From: Euglena gracilis
Lineage: Eukaryota; Euglenida; Euglenophyceae; Euglenales
Length of the DNA stretch: 64,000 nt
Direction of reading: 5' to 3'
Assembly: GCA_039621445.1 (NCBI GenBank)
Contig: CP154956.1
Coordinates: 248,001 to 312,000, forward strand
How positions within the stretch are numbered: the stretch's first letter is position 1; each line of letters opens with the position of its first letter. Below the pieces are notes generated by a model. That model worked only from the letters and a program-made list of their open reading frames with translations, was not told the DNA's origin and did not search any database. A program made the position numbers and the translations under genes. Shown here one piece after another: positions 12,111-21,592 of the stretch.

Positions 12111-12676
12111 CATACTTGTAGTTTGTGCGCCGCAGCGCAAAATTTATTTTCCGCGGTGGTCGCGGCGCACAGAAAGATTTTTGCCGCGGCTGTCGCGGCA
12201 CAAGCAAAATTTATTGCCGCGGTGGTCGCAGCGCAAAGGAAAAAATTTTCCGCGGTGGTTGCGGCGCAAAAAAAATTTTCTGCCCGGAGCTCGAGAACGT
12301 TGATGTGGAGGTCTCGCTTGACATGGTGAAAGCTGATCTGTGAAAATAAACAAGAACGCTTGCACAAAAGTTCACTCCCTGCCGCCAAATACGCTTCTCG
12401 GCCATGGTCGAGAAAGTATCAAAGAGGCCAGGCCAGGAAGAGGGATGGGGCCGAAAGGAAGTATATGTGGGACACAATTTAAAAAGACAATTGCTGCGGT
12501 GGTCGCGGCACAAACTTCAAAAGTTTGCGCGGCGGTCGCGGCGCACACATAAACTAGTGCCGCGGCATTCGCGGCGCACAGAAAATTTTTTGCCGCGGCC
12601 CGGTTACAAAAAAAAATGTCCGCGGTGGTCGCGGCGCACGGAAACATTTTTTCCGGTCGCACTAACTACAAGTATG
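12111..12676. mobile_element. hAT-like miniature element with 8-bp target duplication, copy 1
   Basis: Terminal inverted repeats read CATACTTGTAGTTTGTGCG on the left and, reverse-complemented, CATACTTGTAGTTAGTGCG on the right (one mismatch in 19). Both ends are flanked directly by TTTCAGAA (12103-12110 and 12677-12684). An 8-bp duplication is typical of the hAT superfamily. Inside, several GCGGTGGTCGCGGCGCA-type words surround a unique core of about 190 bp (12290-12480). No transposase is encoded, so it would depend on one supplied elsewhere. Confidence 0.8.
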
Positions 12677-12689
12677 TTTCAGAACTATA

Positions 12690-14060
12690 AGGCCAGAACA
12701 AGCAAAGCCCTTTTGGCAAAGAAAAAACAAGTGAAACAACCTTGTTGAACTGCACCGAAAGAAAAGCCGAACGTCGCAACAAAGAAGATGCAATTTACAG
12801 CGGCAGGGTCCTGTGATTTTTCGCAAAACACCACAGGACCCTGACAAAAACATTTTGAAAACCTTCACTTCATTACTCTTTGTCTCTTCTTGGTTCATCT
12901 TCCGTTTATTCACACTTCAACCTGTGAGTCAAGGATGAAAGACAAAACAGATGACATGCAATTTACAGAATTACAGTTTGAAGGCAGTAAACTGGAAAGG
13001 AAGAAAACACAGAATACAAGGCCAAAATGTCCCCAAAACACCAGGCCAAAGACACAGAGCTGCAAATGGAACTCTGTGAAGTGGCGGCAAAAGTTCCAAA
13101 ACTGTAAAACACGACTAGAAAACCATGAGAACGCTCAGAAAATGAAATAAAAACAGAACCCCCAACAAAAGACATGCGACACAAGTTCGGAAGTGAACAG
13201 GGGGGGTACAGGACCCCCCCTCCCCCCCTGTACTTGGGAACAAAATTTTAAAGTGACACTTTGACTTCATTTCAACCTCAACTCTATCTTCCTATTCACT
13301 TGGAAATCTACTATCTATGATTGTTTATTCCCCCCCCCCCCCGGAGACCAAAACCTAGGGGGGGGGGGGGAATATTTGACCGGGTTCCCTTCCAGACCCT
13401 TTCTAATGCCGGTCAAACCCTCAAAGATGGCCGTGAACCGTGCTCGGCGTCCGTCTGGGACGCGGAATGTGAAGGGAGGCAGCCACCGGCAGCCACCCCC
13501 CCCCATGGTGGTCGGACCCCCTCAGCACGGTCCTCCCGCGTTTTCTTCACCCACTCCGTGAGTGAAGAAAACACGGGAGGACCAAGACATTGATGACGGT
13601 CTCGATGAGGAGTGTCGAGATGACGCTCCTCCCGCCTCTGTCGATGTGTTGCAAGCACGTTTGGATGAACAAGTTGCTGCTGAGTTGCATGCTCAGCTGA
13701 ACGGGCTGCGGCCTTGCCGCAAGCAATGGCGCTGCGCATGAGGGAGTTTGCGCATGTCCATTGTCAAGCATCTTTGTCCGCGGAAATATTGCAGGGGAGA
13801 AAATAATCAGACAGGTCGCTGTTTACAGATTTTGAGCCAAAGGGGGGGGGTTATTCGACCGGGGAAAATAAACAGACGGAGATAGTAATGCAGCCTTGGC
13901 AATGGGTGTTTCCGGCCCATAGGGAAATTTCTTTATGGTAATTTCCATCCAGCACCGTAAATTTTCTGTGGCGATTTCCATCTGGAAAAATAACCTCCTT
14001 CGACTTTCGTAGGAAACAAAATTTAAAAAGTTCTGCCGTCGCAAGGCATTCATCTGAGCG
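12690..14060. other. Spacer, no recognised gene
   Basis: Mostly unassigned. A segment at 13555-13740 (plus strand) reads DIDDGLDEECRDDAPPASVD followed by a leucine/glutamine-rich stretch. It has protein-like composition but no start, no domain and an early stop, so it is at most an exon remnant. C/G runs occur at 13200-13230 and 13330-13370. Confidence 0.4.
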
Positions 14061-14064
14061 AAGC

Positions 14065-14430
14065 AGAAGATACTATGGGGGGTTGGTACGCCGGGGATTT
14101 TCGCGATTTTTTGAAGGAAAATTTTGTTGGAAACCATGGTACACCCCGCCCTCCCCCCCCCCCTAGTCGCCGACCCCCTCGCCACGCCATTCCCCCCCCC
14201 CCTAGCCGGACCCCCTCGCCACGCCACCGGGGATTTTGGCGATTTTTCGAAGGAAAATTTTGTTGGAAACCATGGTACACCCTCCCCCCCCCTGGTCGCC
14301 GACCCCCTCGCCACGCCATCCCCCCCCCCTATTTGGACCCCCTCGCCCCGGTGGCGTGGCGAGGGGGTCCAGCTAGGGGGGGGGGGTAAATGGCGTGGCG
14401 AGGCCCTCGGAGAGGGGGGGGGGGTAGGAT
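14065..14430. repeat. GTGGCGAGGGGGTC-type block, copy 2 (largely inverted)
   Basis: The words of the 10735-11040 block occur here mainly as complements (GACCCCCTCGCCACGCC), with two AAGGAAAATTTTGTTGGAAA segments. They turn to the direct orientation after 14348, so this copy is itself an inverted arrangement. Confidence 0.7.
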
Positions 14431-15630
14431 TGCTATTTTTCCGGAAAAATAAAATTTTATTTTTCCGATGGAAAAATTGCGGAAAAATTGCGGAAAAATT
14501 GGAAATATTGCCGATATTTTTCCATCATATGAAAATTGACCCGGAATGGGAACCAACCATCAGCCATTCAAAGACAAAGAAAACTGAATCAAATGGCAGT
14601 CGCTGCAATGTGATGCCAGCAACGCCACAGGCTAGGGTTGCAATGCGAGGTGATTCACACGGATATATACCTCACGCACCAGCTTTTCAAAAGCAATCCG
14701 CAAGGTTGGGTTTTGTTTTTGTATTTTTGGGGGGGTCCCAAAATCGGCCCAAAAATTTTGGGGGGGTACCCAAAAATCAAATTTTTGGGTCTCCATTGAC
14801 GATGAGAGAAAACCATGGCAAACAATGGTCGACATCCGCAAAGTCACGAAGGGGCTGTCGCTCAGAGTTGTCCTGAACACTCCCCGCCTGCTTGAAACAC
14901 TTTCTGGCGGTTTACTTTTCAGTAGTCAGACCATCCCCCACCCAGTTAGTCCAGTTAGTTTAGTTAGTACAATTTTGGGTCCTGAATTTTTTTGGGGCCA
15001 CAAGCCCTTTCAAAATGCACCAAAATGCAATTTTCTGTTCGAGACATGTAAAACCCCCCAAATAATACCCGGGGTAATATTTTTTCGCCCGAAGTCCCGG
15101 CCCGAGGGGGGGGGGGGGGCATTATTTCCCAAAAATTTTCGAAATTTTTCGAAGTTCCGTAGGAGCAAAAATAGTGCCAAAACCCCCCTTTGGGATCAAT
15201 TTTTTTTGTACTTTCTCATGAAATTTAGCATTTCTTGGAGGCCAGATAATCCAGAAAAATCGATTTTTTTCGAAATTTATCGTCAGAGATTGTGATTTTT
15301 ACCTACATTTTCAGGTCAAAAATCCGGGCTTTCGGCCCGAAACTGGGGGAGGGGGGTATTATTTTGGTGGCCGAAGTCGTACCCCGAGGGGGGGGGTATT
15401 ATTTGGGGGGGGGATTATTTGGGGGGAGGGTTTACAATGATCACACCCCTGCCCCCCCCCCAATCAGAGGCCACAATTCTGGAGGGCATGATTTTCCCTC
15501 CGAAAATAACAGTCTGGATTCCAACGGTCACCCCTTATCAGAATCCACAATTTTGTTGTACCATTCCCCCCCCCGTGTATAAACACTGGCCTTGTATAAG
15601 CACTGCCCCCCCCCCGGTGCGCTTCCATCC
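14430..15630. other. Spacer with C/G tracts, no gene seen
   Basis: AT-rich phrases (CGGAAAAATTG repeated near 14480) and several G-run segments (15100-15430). No convincing protein. Confidence 0.45.
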
Positions 15631-15635
15631 TTTTG

Positions 15636-15705
15636 GACGTGTTGGACAGGAATCCTGCTTTGCACGCGGGGTCGGTGGTTCGATCCCGGCTGCAGCCCCA
15701 GGGAT
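15636..15705 (+). tRNA. tRNA-Ala(TGC)-like remnant
   Basis: The anticodon arm CCTGC-TTTGCAC-GCGGG forms a good 5-bp stem with loop anticodon TGC. It is followed by a T-arm-like segment with GGTTCGATCCC, a B-box-type Pol III motif. The acceptor strands do not pair and the D arm is poor, so this is a remnant or a SINE head rather than a working tRNA gene. Confidence 0.4.
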
Positions 15706-15709
15706 CACC

Positions 15710-16890
15710 CAGGGTGGGTCCAGCCGGACTCCCCCGGAGGGCCCAGAGGGGGGTGAGATATACTTTTTGGCGCCGCAGGCGCAGAAATTTTTGAAAAAAA
15801 TGGCTTTTCCTGGCCAAAATCGGCCTTTTTTAGGTAGTTAGGGGTTAGGGGTAAAAATTTTCAAAGAGGGGGTCCCAAAAATACAAATTTTTGGTGTTTT
15901 TGGGGGGGGTACCCAAAAAACAAAATTTTGGGGGGGGGGACCCAAAACCCAAAACCCAACCTTGCAATCCGAGGTCTGCCATCGGGTAAAAAATCCGCTG
16001 TACTGAATACTCTCTCAACCGATGCTTGAGAAGCCAGAATACAAGCCAGCAGTTTTCCTAGACTGGATATGTTATGAACACCAAAAAAAATGACGATTTG
16101 GCCCTCCAAAAACGTCCAAAAAAAACCACCAAAGCAGCATTTTGGGCCAGTTAAAGAGATGTATGGTTGGATTGCATCGTTGTTGCCAATCGCAATACAC
16201 ACATCGTGCAACAATCGCATCCTTCATATCAACAATGTCACCCTCTTTGTTCAATGGGGGTGTACGGGTCGCGGGGGGGGTCGCAGGGGGAACGTGGCAG
16301 TTTTGACAGGTCACGTGTGACCAGTGTGACCTCACTTACAACGTCACACGGGACCTATTTTTAGAACTTTTGGATCCAAAAATAGATCCAATTAGGAATT
16401 CATCACACATTTTTTGGCAATTTTGATTCCTAATTTGGGTGCCAATTCCTAATCAGGCGCCATTTTTTGGCTCTTACTGAGATGCGGAAACCCTCCATGT
16501 GTGGGTCGCGGGGGGGTCGCGGGGGGGTCGCGGGGGGGGGGTGGCGGGGGATACACCCCCAATGGCACAAAATGTGTCCAAATTCCAACCTTCCTTCCAC
16601 GGCCCATGACAAAAAACACCACTGCAAAAAGAAAAAAAATATTTTTCCTATTTTTCCTATTGGAAAAATAAAAAATATTTTTCTTGGAAAAATTGCGGAA
16701 ATTTTTCCTGGAAATTTTTCCTGGAAATATTTCAGCAATCCTAGGGGGGGGGGGTGTTCCAACCCCCCAATCCCAGAGAAGGACACGCCAGCCCACACCA
16801 AACAGTTGGATGAAAGAACATTTTTTCACTACATCGGTGTTGCAAACAAGAAGACGAACCACAATATAACGTGGTGTGACGGTTTTGGCC
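15710..16890. other. Spacer with G-tracts, no gene seen
   Basis: Contains G-run words (GGTCGCGGGGGGG near 16265 and 16500-16540) and AT-rich phrases. The same 'acgggtcgcgg' words return near 36650. No gene recognised. Confidence 0.45.
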
Positions 16891-16899
16891 ACAACCTGT

Positions 16900-17058
16900 A
16901 GCCCAAAACTGGCCAACGCATCTCGCCCAAAATTAGCCAGCACATCTGGCCCAAAACCGGCCAAAAACTGGCCACCACATTTGGCCCAAAACTGGCCAGC
17001 ACATCTGGCCCAAAACTGGCCAACATATCTGGCCAAAAACTGGCCACCACATCTATCC
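16900..17058. repeat. 24-bp minisatellite
   Basis: A unit of the form CACATCTGGCCCAAAACTGG plus CCAG/CCAA is repeated about six times, with point changes and some extra half-units. On the minus strand it would encode the 8-residue repeat ASFGPDVL. That is a by-product of the 24-nt period rather than evidence of a gene. Confidence 0.7.
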
Positions 17059-17594
17059 ACCAAAATAGTTAACAAAAGCCAAACCAGCACAAGGCAAGCT
17101 TGACGAAAAACGAGTGCAGGTACAACTTAGTGCAGAGCCGCTGCCTCCTGCAAACTTCACCTTGACCTTGCACGTTGAAATCACTTGAAGTGGTGTTTGT
17201 TTCTTGAAACTTGAGCCTTGAGGCCGTGTTACGAGCACCAGGCCTCAGGACAGAGGCTGTGTTAGTAACGCAGGCCTCAGGGCTTGACAAAGGCTGTGTT
17301 ATATAACACAGCCTTTGTCCTGAGGCGTGGGTTGCTAACACAGCCTCCGTCATACCAACGAAAAAAGACATTGAAGAATACAGAAATATGATGCATAGAC
17401 ATTGCAGGCTAAGATTGCAGTAGCAAACACAACACATTCCACTCTGCCCCGGCAATGTGGAATTGTCGCTAGGCCAAAACGACAGCGAACAGACATGGCA
17501 GTGCCATGTGGTCAGAAAGTGCAAATAGGTCACTTACCAGAACAACGCACACGCCCAACTCCCAAAACGAGGTGGCGTTGCCAAACCAGCACAT

Positions 17595-17617
17595 TTGAGG
17601 TTAGGGTTAGGGTTGCG
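17595..17617 (+). repeat. Short interstitial TTAGGG repeat
   Basis: GGTTAGGGTTAGGGTTG contains two complete TTAGGG units and part of a third. It is too short to indicate a telomere and lies inside element B. Confidence 0.6.
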
Positions 17618-17957
17618 TCAAGGCAACATCTCTTTGAGTGGCATCATCAAAAAGGCAGCCCACAGACAAAGTCCATTTTGCAAAGGTCATCAAATCATCC
17701 AAATTGGACAAAACCCAATTTTGATGGGCCAGAATTTTGGCAAAATCCATCGCCGCATGGAAGGAAAGTTTTTGGTTCTTTTCCGTTCCCGTTGGGAGTC
17801 CCGGTTGTTCGGCAAACGTGTCGCCAAACAACACAGTGTCTGCCGGGGATGGACGTGCTGGATTTTGGGCCTGTTCCAAAGCGGCCAAAAATGCGTCCAC
17901 GGGCGGCAATGGTCCCAGGGCTGCTTCAGCGACACTCACCAATTGTGCAGGCATCAT
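17607..17957 (-). CDS. Conserved module ORF, MMPA/DTVLFGD family, copy 1
   Basis: A 116-residue minus-strand frame starts MMPAQLVSVAEAALGPLP and contains PADTVLFGDTF near residue 45. Its first 50 residues align with the frame at 36007-36180: the shared positions include MMPA, EA.LGP, spaced leucines, and DTVLFGD.F. In both loci the double ATG follows a CAG|CCAAA or TAG|CCAAA-like site, which could be a splice acceptor. I do not recognise the family. The moderately hydrophobic alternation suggests one or two helices. Conservation between two differently bounded elements argues that it was once coding. Confidence 0.45.
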   Translation of the reverse strand: MMPAQLVSVAEAALGPLPPVDAFLAALEQAQNPARPSPADTVLFGDTFAEQPGLPTGTEKNQKLSFHAAMDFAKILAHQNWVLSNLDDLMTFAKWTLSVGCLFDDATQRDVALTQP

Positions 17958-18239
17958 TTTGTGTTTGGCTGCAAAAGGTGCAAGGGTGGAGTGTGGGATA
18001 GCCGCTGTTAACTAACACAGCCTCTGTCCTGAGGCCTGGTGCTGTTGTAACACGGCCTCAAAAAACTGTGTTGCTAACCCAGCCTCTGTCCTGAGGTCTG
18101 GGTTGCTAACCCAGCCTCCATCCTTCGGACGAAGGCTGGGTTAGCAACCCAGGCCTCAGGACAGAGGCTGGGTTAGCAACACAGTTCTTGATATAGAGCC
18201 CACCAGGGGCTTCACTTGTTAGCCATAAAAAAAAATACC

Positions 18240-19160
18240 CTCACCCCCCCCCTATTTGCCCCCCCCCAATTGGCTAATTGGGGGTCCCGTTGGACGGTCC
18301 ATTAGCCAATTAGGGGGGTGGTCAGGCTTATTGGTCATTGGCCGGGGTAACCTCCCCCCTAATTGTCCCCCCCCCCCTAATTGGCTAATTGGGGGGTCCG
18401 AAGGAGCCCGGCCATCAGCCAAATAGGGGGGGGGGGGGGTGAGGGTAGATGGTGGGGGTGGAAAGCTCCACAACCTTTGAACATCCATTCTTGCTAGCCT
18501 TGGAAATCTCATCTCCCATAACGTCAGATAATGTCGAAGTGTTAATGAAGTTGAACTCCACTGCCTGGGCATCTGGGGGAAAAGAGAATTAAGGTCGCGA
18601 AATCCTAATTTCGCGATTTTTGAAATTTCCAGAAATTTACAATTTACGGAAAAAATAAATTTCGGAAATTTGCCCAATGCTACCCTCAACCCCTCCCTAT
18701 TTGCCCCCCCCCCCCTACCACCCCCCCCCCTTTTTGTCCCCCCCCCTTTATTGTCCCTGGGCCCCGGCCGACGGGGGGTTTTTTTGGCCCGGCCAATGAA
18801 ATTCCTTTGGTACCCCTTTATTGTCCCCCCCCCTTTATTGTCCGGTCGGGCCTCCCGGGGGCAGGTCGGTGGGACAACAAAGGGGGGGGGGGTGGTAATT
18901 GGCTAACTGGCCTCCGGGACAAGACCGGCCAATTTCGGCAAGGCCGCAAAAAGGGCTCAGAAAAAACCTCCAAAAAATGTTTGTTTCGAAAATTTTAAAA
19001 TTTGCCGGATAAGAAAAAGTCATGACCAATCCAAATATGCTAAAAAAAATTGACAAATTTTGCACAGGGAAGAAATTTTTGGGTAGGGGTCCTCGAGCCC
19101 CCCCCCCCTAATTGGCTAATTGGGGGTCTGAAAGAGCCCGGTGAGGGGGGGTTGAGGGTA
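18240..19160. repeat. AATTGGC / G-tract word clusters and inverted block
   Basis: Clusters at 18245-18440 and 19105-19150 use CTAATTGGCTAATTGGGGG and complements. The segment 18720-18900 (TTATTGTCC words, then a stretch containing AATGAAATTCC) is the inverse of 30740-30905 and related to 1925-2060. Between them lie short unassigned sequences. No gene is seen. Confidence 0.65.
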
Positions 19161-19194
19161 GTCTCTTCCCTAAAAAACCTCTCACTACCAGACA

Positions 19195-19320
19195 TACCGG
19201 GGGCCGACATTTACCGCGGGTGGGTAATTGCCGCGGCGACAATTACCGCGGGGTATTACAACGCGGTGTCTCTCCGGAACGCGCGGCATAACAGCGCGCT
19301 ATTTTTCCCGTGCTTTCTGC
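19195..19320. repeat. ACCGCGG/GCGCG word cluster
   Basis: The words TTACCGCGGG, TTGCCGCGGCG and ATTACCGCGGGG, and then GCGCGGCATAACAGCGCGC, are clustered. Related words occur at 31555-31620 (AGCATTACAGCGCGC, CCCGCGGTAATTG). The cluster bounds a coding-like module on its left side. Confidence 0.55.
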
Positions 19321-19440
19321 CAAATGCCAAAAAGAAACCATCTTCCGCAGTGGGTTCCTTGCTGTAATAAGTTTGTCTCTCGGAGTGTCAGACACACGAA
19401 TGCCGCAGTTTTCAGCCTAGTATTTCAGTTGGAACTGTTC

Positions 19441-19671
19441 CTGGCTGCTCTCGTGGTATACCAGCAAGATGCCAAGAAGCCGAAGGTTGACCCCCTTCAT
19501 GGCACCTTGCTGGCACAGGGCAACACGAAGAAAAAGTCTGGTTCCGAAGGTGCAGAGCTTGCTGCTGTTGCCAACTGTTTGGGGTTCGCCAAACTGTGGC
19601 AACATTGGCAAGCATCTTATCCTGAGCTGGATGACTTCTTTGTTGCCTGGACGCAGGGTTGTTCGTGTTAA
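19441..19671 (+). pseudogene. VDPLHGTLLA-family module, copy 1
   Basis: The frame reads KKPKVDPLHGTLLAQGN, then a lysine-rich linker, then ASYPELDDFFVAWT before it stops abruptly. A minus-strand relative at 39596-40311 has KVDPLHGSLLVQGN and ASYPELDDFFVAWTVWELEP and extends further. The copy here is cut by a TTTAAAACAGCC word cluster. An AG preceding TATTTCAG may be a splice acceptor. The function is unrecognised; two independent copies with synonymous and conservative changes suggest former protein coding. Confidence 0.45.
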
Positions 19672-19765
19672 AAACAGGTCGTTTTAAAACACCGATTTAA
19701 ATCAGTTTAAAACAGCCGAGCCCCAGAAACGTATAAAACAGCCGGCATACGCCGTCAATAACCCG
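19672..19765. repeat. GTTTTAAAAC / TTTAAAACAGCC word cluster
   Basis: The words TCGTTTTAAAACACCG, ATTTAAATCAGTTTAAAACAGCCG and TATAAAACAGCCGGC form a short palindromic cluster at the right side of the 19441-19671 module. Confidence 0.55.
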
Positions 19766-19849
19766 TATTGAAAAACCGGAGCACATCAGTTTGCACACCC
19801 AGAAGGAGGCGTTGTTGGACATCCAAATGCTTTTCAGCGCGAAAGATAA

Positions 19850-19946
19850 TTCAAGGCTGCATAGAGGTAGAGGTAGAGGTCAAAGGCCTCTACCTCTATG
19901 TCAACCACCTCTACCTCTACCACTACCTCTATGTCACCTCTATGTC
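19850..19946. repeat. Hexamer-core inverted block, CCTCTA word
   Basis: The edge CAAGGCTGCATAGAGG leads to GAGGTAGAGGT words. These are followed by the complementary CCTCTACCTCTA words and a final ACCTCTATGTCTG, making a foldback of about 95 nt. The edge and layout match 31355-31460 and 39110-39215. Confidence 0.7.
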
Positions 19947-20094
19947 TGTAAAATGTACCAAAATGGCCTCAAAAAGGGTCATAAAACACCCCATCTGCTC
20001 GGAAAATGGCAATTTTGCATGAAAACACATCCAAAACGGCGAGGGGATGAGAAAATATGTGGGTTGGTGGTTTTGAAAGTTGTTGGCGCAGTTA

Positions 20095-20265
20095 TGTAAC
20101 CACGGGGGTGGTGCGGGTCACGGGGGGGTCACGGGGGGGGGTCACGGGGGAAGTAACGTGACCCCCCCCTATATGGCACCCCCCCGGGAGCGTTTTGACC
20201 CCCCCGGCGACTATTAGGGGGGGGGTGACAATTAGGGGGGGGGGGTACTCAGCATAACCTTTGTT
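20095..20265. repeat. GGTCACGGGGGGG word block
   Basis: Three GGTCACGGGGGG-type words are followed by C-run and G-run words around CGACTATTAGGGGGGGG. Similar blocks lie at 31200-31255 and 24890-24935. Confidence 0.55.
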
Positions 20266-20445
20266 GGAGCCCATGATTTCGGTCGTTTATGACCCCGTCG
20301 GCGACCTTTTTTTTGCAGCATATTACGATGCGTCAAACGACCCTGAGACTTGATGTTGCAGCGAGGATGCCCGATCGACGCCGTGATGGTGCGGTTGTGG
20401 CAAGTGCCGCCTCAACAACGGAGTTGTCGGAGGGCAAGGGGATCA

Positions 20446-20858
20446 TAGCTGGCGTTTTTTTTGTTTTTTTAAAAAAAACGTTTTTTTGTTTTTTATTAAA
20501 AAAAACGGGCAAAAAAAACGGCAAAAAAAACAAAGGGGAAAATGATGGTCCAAATTTTGCCTTTGATCGCAAGGGTGAACCAATCTTAGCTCAAATGACT
20601 TGAAAACCAATACTTTTGGAGGTCTTCAACAAGAATGGTCAAAATAGGGCATTTTTCTGCCATTTTGGGATGTTTCAACTTGAAACATCCCAAATTTGGT
20701 GTCTTTCTCTGCCTGAGGATGGGCAAAAAAAAGCTAAAATTAAAGGCAAAAAAAATTTTTGCCCTGGACCCTCAATGGCGTTTTTTTTTTTAAAAACATG
20801 TTTTTTTTTTAAAAAAAACGTGTTTTTTTTGACTTCGTTTTAAACGAAGTGCCAGCTA
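20446..20858. mobile_element. TA-flanked miniature element at the start of the transposase gene
   Basis: The ends read TAGCTGGC (20446-20453) and GCCAGCTA (20851-20858), giving a TA target duplication and GCTGGC inverted termini as expected for Tc1/mariner/pogo-type insertions. Inside are long A/T runs, the palindrome ACTTCGTTTTAAACGAAGT and a CAAGAATGGTCAAAATAGGG stretch. The same internal sequences recur inverted at 42271-43148, 43960-44500, 49720-50535 and 51345-51830. The right end supplies the A of the transposase ATG. Confidence 0.7.
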
Positions 20859-21529
20859 TGAAGGGGATGGTGGTAGTTGATAATGTAAACGCACTCGTTC
20901 GTGGTACCGAAAGTGCGGCCCCTGTGGAAGAACTGGACACCGATGTTGTTCCCTCAAAGAAAGCACGCCGAGAATTGTCTGTAGCTCACAAAGTAATGAT
21001 TCTGAATTTCAGAAGATCACACACCAACGCACAGACCGTTGCAAAATTTCCTGAAGTTTCCGAAAGAACGCTTCAGAGGATGGTGAAGGCTGAAAAACAC
21101 TTAAGGAAGCAGCTACAAAACGGCGCCGGCAAGATGATACGGAAGGTCGCACTCCATAAGTATCACGACCTTGGGGAACAACTGGTTCAGTTTTTCCGAA
21201 GAGTTCGTGAAGCTCATGGTGCCGTCTCTAGAGACTTGTTGGAAAGTCATGCGATGTCACTCCCTGACTTGATAAAGAAGGATTTCTTCAACATCAACCA
21301 AAGTTCACGCGATGACTTTTGGGAACGTTGGCGCTTGTGGTATGGGATTGTGTACCGGCGCATCGCAGGAGTGAAACAATACATTCCTGGGGACCACGAG
21401 GGCCGCATCAAGACGTACCACGAACTCATGCGTTCAATTTACCTTGAGCAAAAGCCCAAGGTTTTTTGTGTGGGGGATGAGACCGGAGTGAGGATGGATG
21501 GAAGATGTACCCATTTAACATTGGCCTGA
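20858..21529 (+). pseudogene. pogo/CENP-B-like transposase, N-terminal half
   Basis: From the ATG at 20858 the frame encodes a basic leader and a psq-type helix-turn-helix (VAHKVMILNFRRS to RTLQRMVKAEKHL, about residues 45-85). A second CENPB-type DNA-binding region follows (DLGEQLVQFFRRVREAHGAV, about 105-135). FCVGDETGVRMD near the end contains the first catalytic Asp. DDE_1-family transposases cut and paste DNA at TA sites. The frame ends six residues past this motif, before the rest of the catalytic core. The missing portion corresponds to 23443-24534, separated by two nested insertions. The true N terminus may lie upstream of the miniature element. Confidence 0.65.
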
Positions 21530-21592
21530 TTTTTTTTAACCGTGTTTGAGTCGAAGATTTTTGGCTGCGGAGTTTGCCCAATGTTATGAACG

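Larger units (their letters stand above)
17218..18195. mobile_element. Palindrome-bounded element B with a small coding module
   Basis: The left cluster (17218-17350) uses GGCTGTGTTA/TAACACAGCC with CCTCAGGACA linkers. The right cluster (18001-18190) uses GGCTGGGTTAGCAACCCAGCC-type words and ends in TTCTTGATATA (18185-18195). The interior of about 650 bp carries a minus-strand ORF beginning MMPA. The element at 35228-36366 has the same plan and a related ORF in the same position, but quite different palindromic words. Mobility is inferred from this recurrence; I found no clear target duplication. Confidence 0.6.

Noticed and set aside
14124-14876. 250-codon open frame
   Set aside because: Runs through inverted G/C-tract blocks that also occur at three other places with different indels; the peptide follows the repeat.
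17595-17617. Telomere
   Set aside because: Only two full TTAGGG units, internal to an element and without a continuing array.
17402-18001. Plus-strand 199-codon frame
   Set aside because: It is antisense to the MMPA/DTVLFGD frame, which is supported by a homologous second copy; the plus frame shows no conservation.
17218-18195. Possible CRISPR-like array of palindromic repeats
   Set aside because: Word lengths and spacers are irregular, words occur in both orientations, and the context is eukaryotic with introns; no cas genes are present.
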